From the NCBI RefSeq assembly GCF_001432305.1, contig NZ_KQ483358.1, forward strand, positions 1,636,847 through 1,700,846: a stretch of DNA of 64,000 nucleotides. Reading direction: 5' to 3'. This stretch comes from Curvibacter sp. PAE-UM. Its GTDB lineage: Bacteria > Pseudomonadota > Gammaproteobacteria > Burkholderiales > Burkholderiaceae_C. Positions 57,488 through 64,000 of the stretch are shown here, one piece after another; position 1 is the stretch's first letter, and each line of letters opens with the position of its first letter. The position numbers and the translations under genes were made by a program. The notes under the pieces were generated by a model, which made no database searches, was not told the origin of the DNA, and was given only the letters and a program-made list of their open reading frames with translations.

Positions 57488-58090
57488 ATGGACAGCCGCC
57501 GTATCCTCATCCTCCAGGGTCACCCCGACGCCTCGGCCCCGCACCTCTGCCACGCCCTGGCCGCGGCCTATGCCGAGGGCGCGCGCAGTGCCGGCCACGA
57601 GGTGCACATCGTCGAGATCGCGACGCTGGACTTTCCCCTGCTGCGCAGCCAGCATGAGTGGGAACACACCGCGCTGCCCGCCGGCCTGCAGTCCGCGCAG
57701 GACGAGATCGCCTGGGCTCAGCACCTGCTCATCGTGTTCCCGCTCTGGCTGGGTGACATGCCGGCCCTGCTCAAGGGTTTCCTGGAGCAGGTGGCGCGCC
57801 CGGGTTTTGCCTTCAAGGGCGACGCGGCCGAGCGCGGCAGCAACCCCTTCATGTTCAAGGGCCTCAAGGGCCGCAGCGCGCGCATCATCGTCACCATGGG
57901 CATGCCGGCCCTGGTCTACCGCTGGTATTTCCGGGCCCGCGGTGTGGGCCTGCTCAAGCGCAACATCCTGGGTTTCGTCGGCATCTCGCCGGTGCGCGAC
58001 AGCCTGATTGGCATGGTGGACAAGCTGGGCGAGACCGGCGTGCGCAAGTGGCAGGACAGGCTGCGCGTGCTGGGCGCACGGGCGGTCTGA
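57488..58090 (+). CDS. Flavodoxin-fold NAD(P)H-dependent oxidoreductase (MdaB/Kef-F type)
   Basis: A 200-residue flavoprotein of the NAD(P)H dehydrogenase (quinone) group: ILILQGHPDASAPHLCHALAAAYAEGARSAGHEVHIVEI, WAQHLLIVFPLWLGDMPALLKGFLEQVARPGFAF and RIIVTMGMPALVYRWYFRARGVGLLKRNILGFVGI. It reduces quinones or similar compounds with two electrons using FMN or FAD. The ATG at 57488 is the first start giving the nucleotide-binding strand. It follows the palindromic element by 133 bases and is convergent with the peroxiredoxin gene. Confidence 0.88.
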   Translation: MDSRRILILQGHPDASAPHLCHALAAAYAEGARSAGHEVHIVEIATLDFPLLRSQHEWEHTALPAGLQSAQDEIAWAQHLLIVFPLWLGDMPALLKGFLEQVARPGFAFKGDAAERGSNPFMFKGLKGRSARIIVTMGMPALVYRWYFRARGVGLLKRNILGFVGISPVRDSLIGMVDKLGETGVRKWQDRLRVLGARAV

Positions 58091-58096
58091 GCGGGG

Positions 58097-58633
58097 TCAG
58101 ACCGCCCCGGTGTACTCGCCGCGGGCAGGGTAGTCCTTGCTGATGGCAAAGTCGATGGCGCCCAGCAGTTCGTCGAAATGCGGCCGTGCAAACGGCATGG
58201 TCTGCACCGCACCGTAATACAGCGTGCCGTCGGGCCGCACGATGAACACACCGGGTTCGGCGAACAGCGCGGGCTCCTCGATGCCGATCGAGGTCTTGCC
58301 CCGGCTGGTGGAGATGTACAAGCCCCATTCACGCGCATTCGCCAGCGCCAGGCCATGGCCGAAGCGCAGCGCAGGCGAACCCACCTTGGTGGCCATTTCG
58401 CGGGCGCGTTCGGCGCCGTCGCTGGAGAGGGCGATCACTTTCACGCCGCGCTGCTCGAACTCGGGCTGCAGCCGGCCGAGCTCCAGCAGGTACTTGGCGC
58501 AGATCGGGCAGTGCAGGCCGCGGTAGAACACCAGCAGGGAAAAACGCGCGGGTGCGTCACTGACCAGGTCATAGGCACCGTGGTCCAGGGTGGGTACCCG
58601 CAGGGCGGGAACGGCTTGTCGGGGCAGCAGCAT
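58097..58633 (-). CDS. Peroxiredoxin-like protein (AhpC/TSA family)
   Basis: A 178-residue thioredoxin-fold protein. The active region is LLVFYRGLHCPICAKYLLELGRLQPEFEQRGVKVIALSSD, with a CPIC pair in place of the classic T-x-x-C of peroxiredoxins; this is the AhpC-TSA PRX_like2 pattern. FVIRPDGTLYYGAVQTMPFARPHFDELLGAIDFAISKDYPARGEYTG follows. It may reduce peroxides or act as a thiol oxidoreductase. The ATG at 58633 follows AGGAGAAACTTC, which fixes the start. Confidence 0.88.
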   Translation of the reverse strand: MLLPRQAVPALRVPTLDHGAYDLVSDAPARFSLLVFYRGLHCPICAKYLLELGRLQPEFEQRGVKVIALSSDGAERAREMATKVGSPALRFGHGLALANAREWGLYISTSRGKTSIGIEEPALFAEPGVFIVRPDGTLYYGAVQTMPFARPHFDELLGAIDFAISKDYPARGEYTGAV

Positions 58634-58662
58634 GAAGTTTCTCCTGGGTTGAAATTCGGGTG

Positions 58663-59577
58663 TCAGGGTGCCAGCGTCACGCGCCACCAGCTGCCGTCGG
58701 CCAGCCGCAGGCAGCCTGCGCCGTCCAGCGGCGTGAAGCGCTCGGCGCGCGCGGGCAGCGCCAGGGGGCGGGCCAGTTCGGTCCATTGCCCCGGGGCATC
58801 CCAGCGCAGGGCCTGGAGCGCCTGCAACTGCGTGTCGGGGATCAGGATGGCCGGCCGCTGGCCCGGCTGCGTCACGATCACCGCCAGTTGCTGCTCCAGC
58901 TCGCCCATGCGGTGGTTGGAGACCTCGGTGGCGCGTGCATAGGGTTCGAGGCGTGGCGGGCGGTAGTGGTGCAGCGTGAGTACGCCGCCGATGTGGGGGG
59001 TGGTCACGCTGGCCAGATCGAGGTGGCCGTCACCGTCGAAATCGGCCACGCCGACCGGGTTGAGCCAGCGAAAGGTCGATCCCGCATGCGGGCCGCGCGC
59101 CAGTTCGACCAGCACGCCATCGCGCAGCCCGAACACCACCAGCGCCGCACCGCGCAGGGCATCGGCTTCCACCAGGAAGATCTCGTCACGCCCGTCGCCG
59201 TCCAGGTCGGCCAATCGGGGCACACGGTCCTCGAACACACGATGCAGGGGCAGCGTGTAGGTCTGCGGCTGCGGCGGGCCCGTGGTGCTTGCCGGCAGCA
59301 CATGCAGGCTGGCGGCATGCAGCGTCGAGCCCAGGGCCGCATGCGGGTAGCGCGCGGTGGGCGAGCCCAGCCAGGCCCAGGCGATGTCGCGTGCCCCGGA
59401 GGCCGGCTGGCTTTGCGCCAGCCGGTGCTGTGCGGCCGGTGGCAGCGGGGCCTGCGCCGCGGCCGTGACGCCACAGGCCGGGCTGGCCGGCGTCAGTGTC
59501 AGCGTGCTGGCCTGCAAGCCCACAGGCAGCAGTGCGCACAGCAGGGTCAGGCGTAGGGCAAGGGGATACGGCAGCAT
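58663..59577 (-). CDS. Exported FG-GAP/VCBS-repeat protein
   Basis: A 304-residue protein with a signal peptide (MLPYPLALRLTLLCALLPVGLQAS). Two calcium-binding beta-propeller repeats are evident: PRLADLDGDGRDEIFLVEADALRGAALVVFGL and VGVADFDGDGHLDLASV (DxDGDGxxD motifs). It is a small, probably periplasmic propeller of unknown role. The longer open frame to 60105 runs through the LysR gene on the same strand and is not coding there. The start ATG is at 59577. Confidence 0.85.
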   Translation of the reverse strand: MLPYPLALRLTLLCALLPVGLQASTLTLTPASPACGVTAAAQAPLPPAAQHRLAQSQPASGARDIAWAWLGSPTARYPHAALGSTLHAASLHVLPASTTGPPQPQTYTLPLHRVFEDRVPRLADLDGDGRDEIFLVEADALRGAALVVFGLRDGVLVELARGPHAGSTFRWLNPVGVADFDGDGHLDLASVTTPHIGGVLTLHHYRPPRLEPYARATEVSNHRMGELEQQLAVIVTQPGQRPAILIPDTQLQALQALRWDAPGQWTELARPLALPARAERFTPLDGAGCLRLADGSWWRVTLAP

Positions 59578-59609
59578 CGGGAAGATCAGTCGTCTGCCGC
59601 GCGAATTTC

Positions 59610-60515
59610 TTACAGATCCGGGGCCTGGAAGTGGGCCGAGACCAGTTCGCGCAGCGCCTTGGCAACGTAGCGGCTCAGGCGCGTGGCCGGGCGGGCGGTG
59701 GGCACGGCCAGTACCAGCTGGTTGCGCATGGCCGGCGTATGGATGGCTGCCACGTTCAGGGCCTGCGGGTAGGTCCAGGCGCGGATGGCGCCCAGCGGCA
59801 GCACGGTGTCGGCCACGCCGCGCGCCACCAGGCTCAGCACCGTCTGCACCGAATCCACCTCGGCCACCAGCTTGAGCGGCAGGCCGCGCGGGCGTGTGTG
59901 CTGCTCCAGCAACTGGCGCAGCGCATTGGGTCCGCTGGGCATGACCAGCGGACGTAGTGCCACGTCGGCCAGCCGCATCCGTTTGGGCAGGGGCTGCACG
60001 CTGATCAGCACCAGCGGTTCGCGCAGCAGGGTCTCCTGCTGGAATTGCGGCGAGGGCGGGGGATCGAACATCAGGGCCACGTCGATGCGACCGGCCAGCA
60101 GCCATTCGCGCAGGCGGATGCTCAGCCCTTCCGCCACGGTCATGGTGGCCTCGGGGAACTGGGCGTGGAAACGTTCGATCAGGTCGGCTGTCAGCACATG
60201 GGCCAGGCGCGGCGGCAGGCCCACGGTCAGGCGGCCGCGCGGGCTGGCCTGGCGCTCGCGCATGTCCACGCGGGCGCGCTCGGCGAGGTCGAAGATGCCG
60301 CGCGCATGCGCCAGCAGGGCCGTGCCGGATTCGGTGGCCTGCACGCCGCGGCCGGTGCGCTCGAACAGGCGCTGCCCCAGTTCCTCCTCCAGCAGCAGCA
60401 CCTGCCGGCTCAGTGCCGGCTGCGACATGTGCAGGGCGGCCGCGGCGCGGCTGAAGCTGCCGGCCTCCGCCACGGCCACGAAATACTGCAGGCGGGTCAG
60501 GTCCATGAAATGCAT
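59610..60515 (-). CDS. LysR-family transcriptional regulator
   Basis: A 301-residue LysR regulator: HTH (LQYFVAVAEAGSFSRAAAALHMSQPALSRQVLLLEEELGQRLFERTGRG) and a periplasmic-binding-like effector domain (GRLTVGLPPRLAHVLTADLIERFHAQFPEA). The gene is divergent from a four-gene catabolic cluster (60583-63854), which it should control. The shared gap of 67 bases has a small ATA-N5-TAT symmetry (60523-60535) that could be part of a LysR site. The second Met (MDLTRLQYF) may be the true start. Effector is unknown. Confidence 0.92.
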   Translation of the reverse strand: MHFMDLTRLQYFVAVAEAGSFSRAAAALHMSQPALSRQVLLLEEELGQRLFERTGRGVQATESGTALLAHARGIFDLAERARVDMRERQASPRGRLTVGLPPRLAHVLTADLIERFHAQFPEATMTVAEGLSIRLREWLLAGRIDVALMFDPPPSPQFQQETLLREPLVLISVQPLPKRMRLADVALRPLVMPSGPNALRQLLEQHTRPRGLPLKLVAEVDSVQTVLSLVARGVADTVLPLGAIRAWTYPQALNVAAIHTPAMRNQLVLAVPTARPATRLSRYVAKALRELVSAHFQAPDL

Positions 60516-60582
60516 TCTACGGATAGCTGGTATTGACTAATGATTGAACTAAAAGCGGCCGGGCCGCACCACAATCAGCGAC

Positions 60583-61470
60583 ATGCTCGATCTCCAGACG
60601 CCCGTCCAGACCTACCGGACGCAGCCTTCCCGTCCCACCTTGCAACTGCCCCCCGGCGCCTGCGATGCCCATGTGCACGTGTTCGGCCCGGCGGCCCGCT
60701 TCCCCTATGCACCCGGGCGCAACTTCACGCCGGTGGATGCGCCCAAGGAAACGCTGTTTGCCCTGCACCGGCAACTGGGCATCGAGCGCTGCGTGATCGT
60801 GCAGTCGGCCGTGCACGGTTTCGACAACCGTGTGGTCGAGGACGCGATCCAGGCCGGGCAGGGTCGTTACCTGGGCGTGGCGCTGGTGCCGGCCAACGTG
60901 GCCGATGTCGAACTGCAGCGCCTGGCCGCTGCGGGTTTTCGCGGCGTGCGTTTCAACTTCATGAAACACCTGAGTGCCGCAGCCAGCGTGGACGAGGTCG
61001 TGGCACTCACCCCCCGGCTCCAGGCCGCCGGCCTGCACCTGCAGGTGCATTTCGAGAGCAGCCTGGTGCACAGCCTGGGCCCGGTGCTCTCGCGCAGCGC
61101 CGTGCCCGTGGTGATCGACCACATGGGCCGGGTCGACGCCACGCTGGGTGCCGACCATGCCGATTTCGCGGCCCTGCATGCACTGCTGGCCAATCCGCTG
61201 TTCCATGTGAAGCTCAGCGGCATCGACCGTATCAATGCCCAGCCTGCCGCCGCGCCGGCTTATGCACAGGGCGTGGCCCTGGCTCGTTTGCTGCTGGAGA
61301 GTTATCCCGAGCGCTGCCTCTGGGGCACGGACTGGCCACACCCCAACCACACGCACGTGCCCGACGACGGCGCGCTGGTGGACGCGCTCGCGCGCATCGC
61401 CCCCGACACCACGCAGCGCGAGTTGCTGCTCGTGCGCAACCCGCAGAATTTCTACCGCTTCGAACACTGA
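60583..61470 (+). CDS. Amidohydrolase resembling 2-pyrone-4,6-dicarboxylate hydrolase
   Basis: A 295-residue metal-dependent TIM-barrel hydrolase of the PDC-hydrolase/LigI group. GACDAHVHVFGP has the metal-binding HxH; VPVVIDHMGRVDA is the His-Met-Gly region, HVKLSGIDRI and WGTDWPHPN provide the remaining metal and catalytic residues (His, Asp). It probably opens a lactone or hydrolyses a related dicarboxylic compound from aromatic catabolism. The exact substrate is unclear. It begins the cluster under LysR control; the next start follows 4 bases after its stop. Confidence 0.87.
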   Translation: MLDLQTPVQTYRTQPSRPTLQLPPGACDAHVHVFGPAARFPYAPGRNFTPVDAPKETLFALHRQLGIERCVIVQSAVHGFDNRVVEDAIQAGQGRYLGVALVPANVADVELQRLAAAGFRGVRFNFMKHLSAAASVDEVVALTPRLQAAGLHLQVHFESSLVHSLGPVLSRSAVPVVIDHMGRVDATLGADHADFAALHALLANPLFHVKLSGIDRINAQPAAAPAYAQGVALARLLLESYPERCLWGTDWPHPNHTHVPDDGALVDALARIAPDTTQRELLLVRNPQNFYRFEH

Positions 61471-61474
61471 ATCC

Positions 61475-62296
61475 ATGAACAAGACTTCCACCTCCCTCAA
61501 CGGCCGTCTGGCCGGCAAGGTCGCTTTCGTCACCGGCGCAGGCTCGGTCGGCCCCGGCTGGGGCAATGGCCGCGCCATCGCCGTGCGCTTCGCCGAAGAG
61601 GGCGCCAGCATCTTCGGCCTGGACCGCGACCTGGAGCGCATGGCCGAGACCGAGCGCCTGGTGGTCGCTGCCGGCGGGCGTTTCATCGGTCTCGGCTGCG
61701 ACGTCACGCGCAGCGAGGCCATCGCCGAGGCCGTGGCCCGTTGCATGGGCGCGTTCGGTCGCATCGACGTGCTGGTCAACAATGTGGGCGGTTCGGCCAA
61801 GGGCGGCCCGGTGGAGATGAGCGAAGAGGTCTGGGATGCGCAGATCGACCACAACCTCAAGAGCGTGTTCCTGAGCTGCAAGCACGTCATCCCGCACATG
61901 CTGGCGCAGGGCAGTGGCGCCATCGTCAACATCTCGTCCACCTCGGGCCTGCGCTGGACCGGCGCCGCGCAGATCGCCTACGCGGCCACCAAGGCCGGCG
62001 TGATCCAGTTCTCGCGCGTGCTGGCCGTGCAGTACGCCAAGCAGGGTATCCGCGTGAACACCGTGGTGCCCGGGCAATTGCACACGCCCATGGTCGAGGT
62101 GCGCCTGGCCGGCCAGCGCGCGGGTGGCGACGTCGAGGCCCTGCTGCAGCAGCGCCAGTCGCGCATCCCGCTGCCCTTCATGGGCGACGGGCGCGACACG
62201 GCCAACGCCGCGCTCTTCCTGGCCTGTGATGAATCGCGTTTTGTCACCGGCACCGAGATCGTGGTCGACGGCGGCATGTCCGTGCGCTGCGATTGA
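61475..62296 (+). CDS. Short-chain dehydrogenase of the catabolic cluster
   Basis: A 273-residue SDR: TGAGSVGPGWGNGRAIAVRFAEEGASIFGLDRD, with an unusual enlarged Gly loop, NNVGGSAKGG, and the active SSTSGLRWTGAAQIAYAATKAGVIQFSRVLAVQYAKQGIRVNTVVPGQLHTPM with Ser and YxxxK. C-terminal SRFVTGTEIVVDGGMSVRC is the usual end. It would oxidise an alcohol in the same catabolic pathway. The ATG at 61475 lies right after the preceding stop; a longer open frame upstream is a shadow. Confidence 0.9.
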   Translation: MNKTSTSLNGRLAGKVAFVTGAGSVGPGWGNGRAIAVRFAEEGASIFGLDRDLERMAETERLVVAAGGRFIGLGCDVTRSEAIAEAVARCMGAFGRIDVLVNNVGGSAKGGPVEMSEEVWDAQIDHNLKSVFLSCKHVIPHMLAQGSGAIVNISSTSGLRWTGAAQIAYAATKAGVIQFSRVLAVQYAKQGIRVNTVVPGQLHTPMVEVRLAGQRAGGDVEALLQQRQSRIPLPFMGDGRDTANAALFLACDESRFVTGTEIVVDGGMSVRCD

Positions 62297-62331
62297 AGGG
62301 CATCACATTCCATAAAAACGAGGAGATCCAG

Positions 62332-63321
62332 ATGAAGCTGCACTACCCCATCCACCTCCGCCGTGCCTGCACGCTCGCCCTGGCCTGCGCATCCCTGCTG
62401 CTGGCCACGACGACACTGGCCCAGCCGGCCAAGGTCACCCGCATCATCGTGGCCTTCCCGCCGGGCGGCCCGGTGGATTTCGTCGCGCGCACCCTGGGTG
62501 AGCAGCTGGGCAAGGAACTGGGGCACCAGGTCATCATCGAGAACAAGGCCGGCGCCAATGGCGCCATCGCGGCCGAATACGTTGCGCGCTCGGCCCCTGA
62601 CGGCCAGACCTTGTGGCTGACCAGCGTGGGCGCGGTCGCCATCAACCCCGCGCTCTACGACAAGCTTTCCTACGATCCGCAGCGCGACCTCACGCCCGTC
62701 TCGGTCGTGGTCAACAACGTCGAGGTGCTGGTGGTCGGCGCCAATGCGCCCTACAACACCGGCGCCGAATTCGTTGCCGCCAGCCGCCAGAACCCGGGCA
62801 GGCCGCTGAGCATGGCCTCCTCCGGCACCGGCAGCGTGCCGCACCTGGCGATGGAGCTGTTGAACGATGCCGCGAAGATCAACCTCATGCACATCCCCTA
62901 CAAGGGCGCCGCGCCGGCCATCAACGACGTCATCGCCGGCCACGTGCACGGCTTCTTCGGCGACATCCCCGGCCTGATCGGCCACATCAAGGGCGGCCGC
63001 CTCAAGGCCATCGGCCTGGCGGCCACCAAGCGCCATCCGCTGCTGCCCGAGGTCCAGACCTTCGAGGAGATGGGCGTGCCCGGTGTGGACTCCGACAACT
63101 GGTACGCTCTGTTCGCCGCCAGGGGCACGCCTGTGGCCGAGGTCGACCGCGTGAACCAGGCCGTGCGCCGCACCCTGGGGCACGAGGCCGTCAAGTCCAG
63201 GCTGCAGGCCTCCGGCGCCGAGGTGGCACCGTCCACGCCGGCCGCACTGGCCGCGCTGTTGAAGAACGACATGGCCAAGTGGACCCGTGTGGTCAAGGCC
63301 AAGAACATCAAACCCGACTGA
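62332..63321 (+). CDS. Bug-family (TctC-type) periplasmic solute-binding receptor
   Basis: A 329-residue secreted receptor: Sec signal ending at TTLAQPAKVTRIIVAFPPGGPVDF, then the Bug signatures VENKAGANGAIAAEYVARSAPDGQTLWLTSVG (the cleft), YDPQRDLTPVSVVVN, and MHIPYKGAAPAINDVIAGHVHGFFGDIPG. It binds carboxylates for uptake, often with TctAB permease units encoded elsewhere. No permease gene is next to it. It follows the SDR after 35 bases with a good AGGAG ribosome site. It probably delivers the cluster substrate. Confidence 0.93.
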   Translation: MKLHYPIHLRRACTLALACASLLLATTTLAQPAKVTRIIVAFPPGGPVDFVARTLGEQLGKELGHQVIIENKAGANGAIAAEYVARSAPDGQTLWLTSVGAVAINPALYDKLSYDPQRDLTPVSVVVNNVEVLVVGANAPYNTGAEFVAASRQNPGRPLSMASSGTGSVPHLAMELLNDAAKINLMHIPYKGAAPAINDVIAGHVHGFFGDIPGLIGHIKGGRLKAIGLAATKRHPLLPEVQTFEEMGVPGVDSDNWYALFAARGTPVAEVDRVNQAVRRTLGHEAVKSRLQASGAEVAPSTPAALAALLKNDMAKWTRVVKAKNIKPD

Positions 63322-63335
63322 GATTTCACACCCCC

Positions 63336-63854
63336 ATGCGCATCGCCCCCGTCATCCCCGGCACCCGGCCCGAACTCGCCGCCCAGGAGGCGCAGATCCA
63401 GGCCGAGCGCGGCCGCATCTCGCCGCTGTACCAGGTGCTGCTCAACAGCCCGCCCATCGCCCACGGCTGGGAGCAGATGCTCTCGGCCGTGCGCAACCGC
63501 AACAGCCTGCCCGCGGGCCTGCGGGAGATGGTCATCCTGCGCGTGGCCGTGCTCAACCGCGCGCCCTACGAGTTCGATGCCCATGTGCCGCACGCGCTGA
63601 AAGCCGGTGTTTCGCAGGTGGTCATCGACGGCTTGCGCACCGTGCCGCTGGCGGCCGATCTGCCCCTGTCGCCGGCCGAGCGTGTGGCGCTGCGCCTGAC
63701 CGATGCCATGACACGCGACATCGATGTGCCCGAGGCGCTGTATGACGAGGTGAAGCAGCACTTCGATGCCCAGGGCCAGATCGACCTGGTGGCCACCGCG
63801 GCCGCCTACAACATGGTGTCGCGTTTCCTGGTGGCACTGCAGATCGGGCACTAG
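63336..63854 (+). CDS. Carboxymuconolactone decarboxylase-family protein
   Basis: A 172-residue AhpD/CMD-type helical protein: LLNSPPIAHGWEQMLSAVRNRNSLPAGLREMVILRVAVLNRAPYEFDAHVPHALKAGVSQVVIDGL has the conserved Glu and His (REM, DAHVPHA). Here the usual CxxC of AhpD is absent, so it is the decarboxylase-like rather than the peroxidase type. It may act on a cluster intermediate such as a lactone or 4-carboxymuconolactone analogue. It ends the cluster; a palindromic element follows. Confidence 0.85.
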   Translation: MRIAPVIPGTRPELAAQEAQIQAERGRISPLYQVLLNSPPIAHGWEQMLSAVRNRNSLPAGLREMVILRVAVLNRAPYEFDAHVPHALKAGVSQVVIDGLRTVPLAADLPLSPAERVALRLTDAMTRDIDVPEALYDEVKQHFDAQGQIDLVATAAAYNMVSRFLVALQIGH

Positions 63855-64000
63855 GGCCTGTTCACACTGATTTCTCAAGATGCGTTGCGGATCAAAAAAG
63901 TCATGCGGTAGGCGCGTGGACGCCGCCGGGGTCAGCCCCGGCACGTCCGCGCAACACCCCGCATGGCCTTTTTGGCCGCAACCCGGAGGGAACGTGGGGG
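63855..64000. repeat. Palindromic intergenic element at the window end (incomplete)
   Basis: A hairpin core GCCGGGG-tcag-CCCCGGC (63925-63942) extends outwards (GGACG/CGTCC), and the flanks also pair: GCGTTGCGG...AAAAA...CATGCGG (63882-63908) with its near complement (63961-63986). The beginning GGGCCTGTTCACACTG is of the sort found at the ends of such elements in this family. The element is cut by the window end, so its length is unknown. No gene is visible in these 146 bases. Confidence 0.55.

Noticed and set aside
1..64000. CRISPR array, tRNA or rRNA genes
   Set aside because: No regularly spaced direct repeats and no rRNA-like or cloverleaf-like sequence were noticed when reading the window; small tRNA genes cannot be excluded without a tRNA scan.

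Overview
The window looks like chromosome of a GC-rich betaproteobacterium of the Burkholderiales, most probably the Comamonadaceae (Hydrogenophaga, Rhodoferax or Acidovorax type). This rests on family content: class II NrdJ, a Bug-type solute receptor, NarX/NarL with a narK1K2GHJI-ppiC cluster, the YqjD/YqjE/YqjK trio, and palindromic intergenic elements of a kind familiar from that family. No rRNA, tRNA, CRISPR array or intact insertion sequence was seen. Two stretches are visibly poorer in GC and look acquired: the DNA methyltransferase at 1-2608 and the integron region at about 7.3-10.1 kb. A third, smaller one is the gene at 32477-32926.

Layout. 1-2.6 kb: 3-prime part of an MmeI-like class I DNA methyltransferase. 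2.8-6.3 kb: B12-dependent ribonucleotide reductase nrdJ and a divergent small companion gene. 6.3-10.1 kb: a compact chromosomal integron, made of an integron integrase with a perfect LexA box over its start codon, an attI region with a 14-codon leader ORF ending exactly at the recombination point, three complete cassettes with three attC sites, a fourth cassette that has lost its attC, and a trailing membrane-protein gene. 10.3-14.5 kb: small housekeeping and membrane genes. 14.5-18.7 kb: nnrS, a nitronate monooxygenase and a chemoreceptor. 18.8-35.5 kb, all on the minus strand: narX-narL-(unknown small gene) followed by narK1-narK2-narG-narH-narJ-narI-ppiC, which runs without a real gap into a beta carbonic anhydrase, a methyl-accepting chemotaxis protein and a bacteriohemerythrin. 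35.7-41.4 kb: an Fnr-box-linked universal stress protein, an SDR, RluA, a hybrid histidine kinase, an adenylate cyclase with an FHA domain, and a divergent cyclic-nucleotide-binding protein. 41.5-49.6 kb: a CarH/LitR-type B12 photoreceptor-repressor divergent from an eight-gene operon (FAD oxidase, DUF1365, cyclopropane fatty acid synthase, chalcone-isomerase-like, MFS, DUF3833, SDR, NTF2-like). 49.6-60.5 kb: NUDIX, SDR, gshA, YlqF, a DHH phosphoesterase, a YjfB motility protein with a sigma-28-type promoter, ferredoxin, flavodoxin-like reductase, peroxiredoxin and others. 59.6-63.9 kb: a LysR-controlled catabolic cluster (PDC-hydrolase-like amidohydrolase, SDR, Bug receptor, carboxymuconolactone-decarboxylase-like).

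How it works together. The cell can respire nitrate anaerobically under NarXL and Fnr-type control, and may couple this to taxis and oxygen sensing. It uses adenosylcobalamin twice, for oxygen-independent deoxynucleotide synthesis and probably for light sensing. It carries an SOS-inducible gene-capture platform. Several structured palindromic elements (11364, 41367, 53960, 57078, 63855) sit between genes. One family, defined by ends of the type AGGGACC...GGTCCCT, is present at least twice.
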